Assembly (NCBI GenBank): GCA_959347315.1
Contig: OY365810.1
Coordinates: 30,315,234-30,379,233 of the forward strand
Direction: 5' to 3'
Length of the DNA: 64,000 nucleotides
Source: Bimastos eiseni
Lineage: Eukaryota > Annelida > Clitellata > Crassiclitellata > Lumbricidae
This document shows, piece by piece, positions 54,187 through 64,000 of this stretch. The first letter of the stretch is position 1. Each line of letters begins with the position of its first letter. The position numbers and the translations under genes are program-made. The notes below the pieces were generated by a model. The model made no database searches, was not told the origin of the DNA, and saw only the letters and a program-made list of their open reading frames with translations.

Positions 54187-54950
54187 TGCGCGCGTGTTTG
54201 TTGGTCGATTTATGTGGCTTTGAGCGCGTGTATATATTGGTCGATTGAAGTGGCTGTCCGCGCGTGGTTATGTTGGTCGGTTGATGCGGCAGTGCGATCG
54301 TGTGTATGTTGCTCGATTAATGTGGCTGTACGCGCGTGTGCATGTTGGTCGGATGATGTGGCGGTGCGCGCGTGTGTAGGTTGATTCGTTGATGCGGCTG
54401 TGCGCTTGTGTATAGGTTGGTCGGTTGATGCGGCTGTGCGAGCGTGTGTATATTGGTCGATTGATGTGGCTCTGCGTGCGCGTGTTAGTTGGTCGATTCA
54501 TGTGGCTGAGTGCTCGTGGGAATGTTGGTCGATTCATGTGGCTGTGCGCTGGTGTATGGGTTGGAAGATTGACGTGGCTGTGCGCGTGAGTGTCTGTTGG
54601 TCGATTCATGTGGCTGTGTGCGCGTGTGTATGTTGATCGATTGATGTGGATGTGCGCGTGTGTGTATGTTGGTCGATTAATGTGGCTGGACGCGCGTGTG
54701 CATGTTGGTCGGATGATGTGGCTGTTTTCCCGCGGGTACGTGACTGTGCGGGCGTGTGTTTGTTGGTCGGTTGATGTGGTTGTGCGCGCGTGTGTCTGTT
54801 GGTCGATTTGATGTGGCTGCTCGCCCGTGTGTACGTTGGTCCATTAACGTGGATGAGCGCCTGTGTGCATCTTAGTCGATTGATGTGGATGTGCGCGCAT
54901 GTGTATGGTGGTCGGTTGATGTGGCTGTGCGCGCATCTGTATGTTGGTCG
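54187..54950. repeat. 36-bp minisatellite, second block (about 21 copies)
   Basis: Same unit as 53048-53268, with more variation in the GTGCGCGCG portion. It passes directly into the 46-bp array at 54951. Confidence 0.95.
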
Positions 54951-56190
54951 AACTTTCACTCTCGGCGATCATAACAGTAAGCTGCATTGGATTAACTACT
55001 TCCACCAACTGCGATCATTGCTGTAGCCTTCAGGGGATTAACTCCTTCCACTCTCGGCAATCATAAAAGTAGGCTGTAGTAGATCAACTACTTCCACCCA
55101 CTGAGGTCACTGCAGTAGACTGGAGTGGATTAACTCTTTCGACTCTATGCGATCATTGCAGTAGGCTAGAATGAATTAACTCCTTCCCCTGTCTGCGATC
55201 ATGGCAGCAGGCTGGAGAGGATTAACTCCATCACTCTCTGTGATCATTGCAGTAGGCTCTAGTATATTAACTCCATCGAATCTCTGTGATCATTGCAGTC
55301 CTGTCCCGGAAGTTTGCTTTAGCGGAATAACTCCTTTTACTATCTGCGATCATTGTAATAGGCTGGATAAGATTAACTAGTTCCACCCACTGCGTCCATT
55401 GCAGTATGCTGGAGTGAATTAACTTCTCCGACTCTCTGCGATCATTGCAGTAGCCTGGAGTCGATTAACTACTTCCACCCACTGCGATCATTGCAGCAGG
55501 CTTGATTGGATTAACTGCTTCCACCGTCTGCTATCATTTCAGTGAGTGAGTGTGGTTCAAATACTCTGACCCTGTGCGATAATTGCAGTAGACCGGAGTG
55601 GATTAACTATTCCGCCTTCCGCGATCATTGCAGTAGGCAGGAGTGGATTAACTACATCCACTCTATGCGGTCATAACAGCAGGCTGGAGTGAATTCATTC
55701 ATTCCACTCTCGCGATTATCACAGTAGGCTGGAGTGGATTAACTCCTTCCAATGTCAGCGACCATTGGAGTAGGCTGGAGTGGATTAACTCCTTCCACTG
55801 TCAGCGACCATTGGAGTAGGCTGGAGTGGATTAGCCACTACCACTGTCTGCAATCATTGCAGTCGGCTGGAGTGGATGAACTCCTTCCACTCTCTGCCAT
55901 GGTTGCAGTAGTCTGGAGTGAATTAACTTCTTCCACCCACTGCGATCATTGCAGTAGGTTGGAGTGTATTAGCTCCTTCGAATCTCCGCGATCATTGCAG
56001 TGTGCTGGAGTGGTCTAAGTCCTTCCACCCACTGCGATCATTGCAGTAGGCTGGCGTTTAATAACTCCTGCGACTCTCTGCGATTATTGCAGTACCCTGG
56101 AGTGTATTAACTACTTCCACCCACTGCGATCCTTGCAGTAGGCTGGAGTGGATTAACTCCTACCACCCTCTGCGCTCGCAGCAGTTGACT
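54951..56190. repeat. 46-bp minisatellite, about 27 copies
   Basis: The unit is CTGGAGTGGATTAACTCCTT then CCACTCTCTGCGATCATTGC and AGTAGG. Each unit holds two dyads: GGAGTGGATTAACTCC and CTGCGATCATTGCAG. Copies differ by 5-20 percent by eye, and some have been homogenised locally (55755-55835 shows two near-identical copies). Degenerate copies trail to about 56320. No gene. Confidence 0.95.
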
Positions 56191-56199
56191 TGAGCGGGT

Positions 56200-57255
56200 A
56201 ACTCCTCTCTTATCTGCGTTCCAAGCATATCCGATCAAACATCCTTTCTCTGTGAAACCTGTTACAGCGTTCTTCGTCACCATTGCCTTCGGCTGGAGGG
56301 GATTGATTCGTTCTTCCTTCTATGTTTAAAGCAGATCCCTACAAGCACCCTAACTCTGTAGATTGACTCCGATCATGACATCTTCTTGCTCCTCTTGTCA
56401 CTTTCCTTGTTCCGGCTGGCTAATCGCTCGAGTTGCTCCGTTTATTCGTATAGGTGAGCGCGCTTCTTGCGTCATCTTTAGGTCGTCGAGGTCCAACTGG
56501 GTCCTGCTCCGTGTGGTTCGGCCCAGGTTTTTGTTTTGGGCTTTTTACAGTATATTTATGCTCATCTAAAATATGAGTGCTCTTCCTTTTTGGTCCCTGC
56601 TATTGACTCGCTATTGTCTAGCAATCGGTATTAACTAAACCTTATAAAAACCGAATTTATCTTGTATGAGACTAGACCACAACCGCAAAATATTGACTTA
56701 GGTGTTCACTCCTCTGCCTTTACCCCTTTTTACTTTCGCAACATCTGTGGGCAGCTTTTAGGGTCATTCTTGGTCATCCTCTCCCTAGCTCAGCATGCTA
56801 ATCCGGTAACTAGCAGCTGCTTTAATCCGTAGCAGATCAACCCCTTAGAACACTAAATAAATGTTAAAATGAATTAAATGGCCCAAAACCTGTAGATGAA
56901 TGAAGTATCCATATGCTTAGTAATGCTAACATCAAAGGAGAAACGTTGATACATTTGGACACCAATTTTCTCACAAAAGTTAAGTTTAAATATACAAGAT
57001 AATGTTCAATTCTGTATGTAAAGTCAAATCTCATTTATACTTAGCCTACTATAAAAAAAGCTATTTTCTAAACTTATGCATTCATAACCATAATTTCGAA
57101 ACCATGAAGCCTAGAATAATCAAGTAAGCAGGATAATGTTCATTCATGTATTCGCTAATGTTCATGATGCAGTCCTGTCTTCTGAAGTTTCCTCAAATAA
57201 ATTTACTAAAGCAAAAGAACATGAATTTATATAGGCCTATCTCGAATCTTCACTT
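56200..57255. other. no gene recognised
   Basis: AT-rich beyond 56600. The open frame at 56363-56569 has no recognisable features. Confidence 0.5.
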
Positions 57256-57261
57256 CGCAGT

Positions 57262-57373
57262 GGCTTTGAAGTTGGATGGCTTTGAAGTTGGTTGGCTTTG
57301 AAGTTGGATGGCTTTGAAGTTGGTTGGCTTTGAAGTTGGTTGGCTTTGAAGTTGGTTGACTTTGAAGTTGGCC
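57262..57373. repeat. 16-bp minisatellite, seven copies
   Basis: GGCTTTGAAGTTGGTT or GGCTTTGAAGTTGGAT repeated seven times, very uniform. The last copies change to GACTTTGAAGTTGGCC. Confidence 0.95.
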
Positions 57374-57581
57374 ACGCGAAGTTGACGTTCTATCCGGATT
57401 ATATTCTTGCTGAAGCCCCTTATACTTACCGTAACATCGAAAATAATCAATAAGTTATTCTTAAATATACAAACTAATGTTCAGTTCCGTGTTCTAAAGT
57501 GTTCTCTCAGTTCCGTGTTGAAAAGTGTTCCTTCTCAAACATTATAAAGCGCAATAATCCGATGTTAACTAGTAGGCCTAC

Positions 57582-57632
57582 CTGCTGTCGTCTTCTCGCC
57601 CGATACCTTGAAGTCGGCTTTGCCATGGCCAT
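57582..57632 (-). CDS. candidate first coding exon, 17 codons
   Basis: On the minus strand, ATGGCCATGGCAAAGCC opens a frame reading MAMAKPTSRYRARRRQQ, ending at CAG/GTAGGC, a usable splice donor. It sits just downstream (minus sense) of a CCAAT/CRE cluster. The peptide is basic and not diagnostic. The donor lies in a GTAGGCCTAC palindrome, which is common in this genome, so the fit may be chance. Confidence 0.25.
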
Positions 57633-57637
57633 GAATT

Positions 57638-57740
57638 TTACGTCATAAGCGATTGGTTTACAAATGACGTCATCGAACAAGATCCAATCACTTAACTGAT
57701 GTTCATCACGTGCATCTTTTAGCCAATCATCTTCAGTATT
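57638..57740 (-). promoter_or_regulatory. CCAAT/CRE/E-box promoter-like cluster
   Basis: Within 100 bases: ACGTCATAA (CRE-like, about 57640), GATTGGT (57651), the perfect CRE TGACGTCA (57666-57673), CCAATCA (57684), CACGTG (57708) and CCAATCA (57723). Two CRE and three CCAAT motifs in both senses suggest a TATA-less, possibly bidirectional, promoter. Confidence 0.45.
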
Positions 57741-57779
57741 CCATTTTCAGGCTATTGCTTTGGCGCTCGTTCAACTTAC

Positions 57780-59060
57780 TGACCTAAGTTTGTATTCAGG
57801 GCTAAGCGGAGGACCTCCAATTGATTTATAGTAGCTTAAAGGCATTTGAATTGGCCTTCAAGGGCGACATCCAGAGCAGAACTCCCAATAGTTAGAACAG
57901 TGATCTTATTTCATGACTGAATCGAGCGTATGAATCCATTTCTTAAAATTTAAAACGGAATAATTTTCTATATCCAGAGTGGGCTCTGCCCTTAATTCCT
58001 TGAGGTAGACCTGTGGATTTACCCAAGAGAGACAATTCAAAACAGTGTCTCGATGTAGTGTTTTTGAGATTGGACATCAGAATACTTGACCTCGTTGAAA
58101 AGACTTGATGTTCTTTTGGGTTATTTAAACATGTGCGAACACATATGCAGACCTACTTCTTAGAATACACATTTTCTGTTTTAGGCTGTGAAAGTGTGCT
58201 AGCAATCTCACACGGTACAGTATATAGACAGACGGTAGAGGACAATGATAATATTGTTTCAAATGTTCGCATGCTTCAATTAAAAACTTGAGGGTGAAGC
58301 ACTTGCATTTTAAAGTCCCATAAGGCCATAATATCGGGTTAGGGTTAGGGTTTTGGTAAGATCCGCATTGAGCGCTAAGGGCGGAAAGACGTAACCTACC
58401 TATATGACATTATGCAATTATTCCTTTGGCTAAGGTACACCAACTCCTTATATACATAATGTACTCCATAAGAACTCCATCTGTTTGCCGATCCTCCTAA
58501 CTTGTCAGTTAATTTAACTTCTCCTCCGCTTGCGCTCTCCGCAACTTTCCCCCAACATCTGAAACCCGAACACTTCAAACTATCCATGCTGATTATGCTC
58601 TTGTGATCACAAATGACTGCCGCCGATCCATGCTGTCTCTTCGGCCACAAATGGGCTGTTCGTGTATACATGCATAATAATAATAATTGGACCATCTTCG
58701 TGCAACATTCTGCCTTTGAACTCCGAACGCCATCCGCAAAGATCGTAAGAACCGTGATCATACTCTCTTGAGTGGCACGTCTTGTTTCGAACCAACTCTA
58801 CCAGCCAGCTATGCCTCGAAGGTGACACTCAAATATTAGGATTAATGCATGCACTCTACATGCATGAGCTCTACATTTTTGGCACTCATCAGTCATCACG
58901 CTTGTGATCGTCGTATCTAAAGCATTTGATCGGTGTTTGATTCTTGTAAGTCTTTGGTTCTGAACAACAGCCAAATTGAAGAGACTTTCAAAAGTTTATG
59001 CTTAATCGTAATCAATATTGTCACTTGTAAATGTAGTTTATGAATCAATTAAGCTTGACA
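57780..59060. other. no gene recognised; short TTAGGG run at 58338-58356
   Basis: GGGTTAGGGTTAGGGTTTT is an interstitial telomere-like motif of under three units. Open frames at 58396-58828 (-) have no recognisable features. Confidence 0.45.
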
Positions 59061-59067
59061 TGTATAT

Positions 59068-59395
59068 CGCCTCTCCAAGAAATCTACTTAGAGGCGCTCT
59101 CTGCGCTGGCCCATACCATGTTAATTGTCATTACAAACAAGATGAGACATCATTAGCAAACTATATACAGCAAGCTGAATCACTCATAGTCACCAGTGGT
59201 GGGCCCACGCACAAGCGTGGAACCGACCATTCGCCTCTTCAAGAATACTTCTTAGAGGCGCTCTCTGCGGTGGCCCATATCATGCTGAATGTCATTACGA
59301 AAAAAATAAGACTTTGGCAGCCAAACTATACCAAGGAGGCTGATGCACCAAGAGTCACCAGTGGTGGGCCCACGCACAAGCGTGAAACCAAAAAA
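59068..59395. repeat. 164-bp tandem duplication
   Basis: Two adjacent copies (59068-59231 and 59232-59395) share CTTAGAGGCGCTCTCTGCG, GGCCCAT, GTCATTAC, AGTCACCAGTGGTGGGCCCA and CGCACAAGCGTG. They differ by small indels, so an open frame through both (59018-59416) is in different phases in each copy. No known protein is recognised. Confidence 0.85.
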
Positions 59396-59399
59396 TGGA

Positions 59400-61735
59400 T
59401 TCCTGTCGACAGCTGACTGATTGCATGGGTGTTCAAATTCTCTGGTCATGTGGCGTCGAGAGGGTAGAGCGACGATGTCAACAGCAACCGTATACACGGG
59501 ATGATGTCAAGTAGCCCTTTCCTGATGGAAGATGATGCACGCCCTGATATTCGTCGAGGAACGAGTAGGATGTGGAAAAGGCATTCGTCGTGTGTATGTT
59601 GGTGGATTGAATAGCCACCCGTGACAACCGGTCGAGGTCACTGTAATGGCCGCGCCAGCACTTAGCAGCCCTCCACCGAGAGGATAACACTCGGCTACAG
59701 AGGGCGTAACAGTTTATAGCAGTAACACTATATAAATGTTTAAACTACGGCACTCTTCGTGTCGGGCTTGACTAAATTATGCAGCTGTAATTTTGTCTTG
59801 TTCTCAACTTGGTCACCGATCAATTAATAATGTGGGGAAAGCGGCTTTAACTTTAGCAGAAATCGTACTCAAAGATAACTAAAAAGGCGGGTAAAATCTC
59901 TGTATCTTTAAGATCATTCAATCTAACGACCGCTCAACTGATATGACGCCGCACTCGCGAATATGCCGATATCCTGTGCTTAGTTTAAGAGTAGAGCTTT
60001 CTAACTAATTAATTAGTGCATTGGCAATGAGATTTGGAAGTGAATGCGCTGATTTTCAGCCATTTCAGTGACTGAAGGGCCGGATCGAGTAAGCCATGAT
60101 TTATTTTTAGACATGTAATATTACTATCTTGATATCCACGGTTGTTGTCACGCTGAATCATGCTTTCGTTATGGACCACAGACAATGAGAATGACTAAGA
60201 ATCACTAAGACTGCCTCTGACTGGTTGGAAATTATACAACTTTCTGCTCATATTGGTGTCACACGATCGTAAACGACTTCCTCCTGCACTATTCTTTTCA
60301 AGGCGGTTAGCAGAGCAAAGCTAAGACAGACATATATCGACCTTTGCTAGACCAGTGAACCAAGAACAGGTACAGTCAATAGTTTTTTTATGCTAAGCTC
60401 AATGCAGAACAGTAGGCCTACAGCAACACTTTATTTTGATATTGCCTAAATCCTAAAGCAGCAGAGCATGTCAGGCACAATTTGCATTAATAAACTTAAT
60501 ATTAATATTATTAATTGCCATTTTTTAAATTTGGTAATATGTGAACGAATCCAATATTCAAGATGTCCCTCACCGTCCTCATAACTCATGCAGAATGTAT
60601 GCCACATTGCAATTATAATCTATTGGTTTTAGTTCTCTTAATGGGTTGTCAACTCATAGATTATAATCCTCTGAAAATAATTGCAGATCACACTTCATAC
60701 AGGGGTTGTCTCTGCCAGTAATCGTAATCGATCGCACAGCCCATCTCTAAATAGTTACAGCTACCTAACAGCTCATGCCTGCAGCTAACCGACTCTTTCT
60801 TCAGATATAAACTTTAGATACACCTTCTCACTGTGCTGGCGCGTGCAGATGTCTGGTCAAGACTTTCTTCTGGCCTTAACTTCAGAAACTACTTTTCAGC
60901 GTGCTTATTATTATTTGCAGTAGTCTAAGCGGTTTATTTCACTTAACCCAAGTTAAATCCAATTTCCGAATCTTCAATGATCTGTGTCCTCAGGCAGCTT
61001 CAGGAATCATACGACGCCATTGTTTTCTACTTTGTGCGTTCGTCATAATGTCTTTAGATGTACATGTATGTAACTTCATCCATTCTCTTTCTCCAGTATT
61101 TGAAATGCCGTAACAATCTATTATCAGTTTGAAGAACATCATTTTATATTTTGGAATTTCATTCAAGGTCTTTCTATCTTGTACCTCGGCCTATGCATCT
61201 ATCCGTTTGAAACCTATGACGAGGGCATCGACATTCGCAAAAATATGTTTCCGTGGCTGCAAAATAATATGAGACAAGCACTGAATTGTAGATAAATATA
61301 ATGTAACTGGTCAAACGAGAGATTTGTAGGCCTACAACCCACAATTGAAACATTTTGTTGAAAGCGGATTAGCACACTATATGCAGGTAACAGATTTAGG
61401 TCACATGTTGGTATATTCAATAACACCTGTTTCACCGACTACCTAGCTTATTGATTTGGTACACTGCCAAACTATTTACAGTAGCTTTGGACACTCGTCA
61501 CTATAACATACTTTAAATACTTGTACCATCAAAGGCCACGCAGAGTTTGCAAATGATAAATTTTCCGTCATAGCGCCACACATTTAGGCGTCTCTTCCAC
61601 CTTAACCGTTACAACTTGCATCACTGACGCCCGAAACTTCGCCATTTGTTTGTTTGAATTTCTGACTCGCTCACTTCTATCAGGTCGGGTGTCACGAAAT
61701 AATGCCAGCCTCCTAACAGTTTCCTCTGCAGGCTG
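59400..61735. other. no gene recognised
   Basis: A SINE-tail scrap lies near 59705-59735 (GCAGTAACACTATATAAATG). Short open frames at 60901-61113 (+) and 61214-61435 (-) have no recognisable features. Confidence 0.45.
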
Positions 61736-61739
61736 TGGA

Positions 61740-64000
61740 GTAATCGTAATCTAAAAATTTCTAAAGCGCCACTTTAAAGCTAAGCGCAGGGCACCAGCTT
61801 ATTCACGAGCGCTGCGCCAAATCAAAGCGGTGTCCAAAGGATAGTTCGTGGGCGGTCAGAATTCGGTTACCAGAAAGTCAGCTGGGAGGCAGAGTAGCTG
61901 TTTAGGAGGGTGTCGCTTTGGTCGAGGATTGACAGATGGGATGTCAAGTAGTGAGTCTGAGTAAGAGTTCTTGAAAAGGCGGGATTTAAGTTTAGAATGG
62001 AAAGCCCGGGGTGTGATGGAGAAAGGCGCTAGGGACAGATGATGCTGCATGACGGGAAATGATGGTGAAGGAACCGAGAAGGCACGAAATTCAGGAAGTA
62101 GGTCGTTCCAGAGACGAGGTGTGGCGTTTGATATTGCGCGGTTGGAGAACTTGAGATGAGATGTGATCGGAGGTCGAGTGAGGGTGAGGCAAGAGGACGA
62201 TCGGGTAGAGCGGGTTGGCTGGATGGTGAAAAGTTCGCGAAGATATTTGGGCTGTGAATATTGTATGGAGTTGTAAGTTAATGGTAAGATTTTGAAGTGA
62301 ATGCGCTCTGTAATTTTTAGCCAGTGAAGTGACTTGAGGATTGGGGTGATGTGATGATGCTTGGGTGTTCTGGTGACGGCTCTGGCTAATGAGTTTTGAA
62401 TTAGCTGTTAACGTTTGATTTGTGTGGCTTCAAGGTTGAGGAAGAGGGAGTTGCAGTAGTCGAACTTGGAGTGGACGATTGAGGTAGCAATGGTGGAAGC
62501 AGTTTTGAAGTCGAGCATGGGTCGGATGCGGCGGAGGTCGAGAATGTGCATGAAACAGGAGCGAGAGAGGTTAGAGATGTGATTGGAGATAGAGAGATGA
62601 GGATAAAAAGTGACGCCAAGATTTCGGACTGGGGCATCCGAGGTGAAGGAAAGGGGTGAAGAGTTAGTGGGTAAGTGAATTTTGCAGGGTCGGGCATTTT
62701 CTTGATTTGGTCAGGGAGGCCTAAGAGGATAGATTCTGTCTTGGAAGGGTTGAGGCAGAGGAGGTTAGATGACATCCATTCGGAGACTAAGTTTACTACA
62801 TTCAGTAGTTGTGCAATGAAGGTGGAGAAAGAGGTTGGGGAGAAGGATATGTAGAGTTGAGTGTCATCTGCATACAGGTGGTGGTCGACAGAGGAGGATT
62901 GTATGAGATGACTTAAGGGTGTGGTATAGAGGATGAAGAGGAGTGGTCCTAGGACGGAGCCTTGAGGGACACCACATGTGAGTGGAAGGGGTTGCGAGCA
63001 AAGTTTGCAGGCCTTGACAGAGAAGGATCTGGAAGATAAGTAGGATTGGAACCTGAGAAGAGCAGTCCCAGAAACGCCAAACCAAGAGGATAGTCTAGTC
63101 AAGAGAAGGCTGTGGTCAATGGTATCAAATGCAGCAGAGATGTCGAGGAGGCAGAGGCAGGAAACTTGTTGATGGCTGACGGCAGATACCAATTTGTTAT
63201 ATATAGAGACAAGCAGAGTTTCTGTAGAGTGGTGTTTAGTGAAACCTGATTGGTGGAGGTTTAACAGTGAGTTTGTTGAGACGTAGTCATTAAGGCGGGT
63301 AAGAACAATTCTTTCAGTTGGTTTAGACAGAAAGGAGAGGTTGGAGATGGGACGGTAGTTAGAAAGATTTTCTTTGTCTAGATTTGCTTTTTTCAGTAGA
63401 GGAGAGACTATAGATTGTTTAAAGACCATATGAAAATTTCCGGTAGAGAGCGAAAGATTGATGATTTTAGTGATGACAGGAACAAGGATTGAGGCACAGT
63501 CTTTTAGGAGAGAGGTGAGGATAGGATCGAGTTCACATTGCTTGTTGGGAAGGGAATTTAGGATTAGTAGTACTTCTGATTCAGTGGCAGGACATAGAAT
63601 TGAGAGCTTTGACTGATGGGAAGGTGGAGTAGGGTTGGGAGAAATCAGTGGAACAGTGCTGGAGGCTAGAAGAGATTGTAGTGTGAAACGAAGAGATGAG
63701 ATTTTGTCTGAGAAGAAGGAGCAGAAGGTGTCAGCGATAGAGGATGTGGGGATGGAGCTGGGCAGTGGTGATGAAGACCTACAATGAAGAGGAGAATTGA
63801 TAGCTTTTCAGAGGTGTCTAGAATTGGAGAAACTGGAGTGGATAAGCGAGGAGTAGTATTTTTTCTTGGCTGCAGCGATAAGGTTATGGTATCTGTGTGT
63901 GGCTGATTTGAGGGTAGACAGGGTTTTTGCTTTAGATGTGGAGTCTTTGGCGCGCTTGTAGGTATGCTTAAGGCGCCTGCGGAAGGTCTTGAAAGCTTGG
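61740..64000 (-). mobile_element. L2/CR1-like LINE, 3' half, running off the window
   Basis: On the minus strand a reverse-transcriptase ORF enters from the window edge (LKHTYKRAKDSTSKAKTLS). It carries YRPISNLSFLSK, LLDISAAFDTIDHSLLL, GVPQGSVLGPLLFILYTTPL and HLYADDTQLYISF, followed by RNLGVTF, QNSLARAVTRTPKHHHITPI, LKSLHWLKITERIHFKILPL and TRSTRSSSCLTLTRPP. Lesions are few: TGG-to-TGA at 63808-63810, a frameshift near 62700 and a TAA at 62408-62410. The coding end is the stop at 61856. The 3' UTR ends AGTGGCGCTTTAGAA then TTTTTAGATTACGATTAC, the tail found in short copies across the window. Wording and tail type place it in the L2/CR1 group. Confidence 0.85.

Noticed and set aside
54951..56190. 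CRISPR-like array (regularly spaced repeats)
   Set aside because: The units are contiguous 46-mers without unique spacers, in animal DNA. It is a minisatellite.
58338..58356. Telomere or interstitial telomeric array
   Set aside because: Fewer than three TTAGGG units, within chance for an AT-rich genome.

Overview
This is a window of animal nuclear DNA. It has long introns or intergenic DNA, very abundant microsatellites, and many decayed non-LTR retrotransposons, hAT and Tc1 transposons and SINEs. It holds no operons and no bacterial genes. The mixture of L2/CR1-like and RTE-like LINEs, single-exon NHL-propeller genes, dispersed AGGCCT palindromes and (ATGT)n/(GAT)n/(AAT)n arrays suggests a marine invertebrate, perhaps an echinoderm or hemichordate. 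That placement is inference from general appearance and is not proven.

Only two long open frames look like intact host coding sequence. The first, at 32373-35444 (+), encodes a 1023-residue C2H2 zinc-finger protein; its ATG directly follows a splice-acceptor-like TTTCAG. The second, at 46544-47494 (+), encodes a 316-residue NHL/TRIM-type beta-propeller protein. Weaker candidates are a small secreted-type protein (43752-44018, -), a possible first exon with a CCAAT/CRE promoter (57582-57740, -), and a 36-codon membrane-anchor-like open frame present in two diverged copies (46223-46333 and 52796-52906, +).

Layout. 1-10 kb: microsatellites, a G/C-rich foldback around a (GTAT)n array, a retroelement relic, a decayed LINE, SINEs and a 15-bp minisatellite. 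10.3-11.04 kb: a CpG-rich, promoter-like segment ending in a strong splice-donor-like site. 11-20 kb: mostly simple repeats and LINE scraps. 20.3-21.6 kb: a dispersed repeat built of related modules. 22.4-22.75 kb: a cluster of RFX X-box-like sites. 26.5-27.5 kb: an hAT element carrying a nested RTE fragment. 28.5-32 kb: LINE fragments and a second promoter-like segment. 32.4-35.4 kb: the zinc-finger gene. 37.9-45.1 kb: Tc1 and hAT MITEs. 46-56.2 kb: the NHL gene, its partly duplicated 5' flank, a pseudogene of a mobile protein family abutting an RTE LINE, then 36-bp and 46-bp minisatellite arrays. 61.7-64 kb: the 3' half of a fairly well preserved L2/CR1-like LINE running off the window on the minus strand.

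The genes do not form an obvious pathway. The zinc-finger protein is probably a nuclear DNA-binding regulator and the NHL protein a propeller that binds protein or RNA. The least explained part of the window is the duplicated segment pair near 46 and 52.5 kb: the two copies keep one short frame, with codon-sized indels and a shared stop, inside otherwise drifting sequence.
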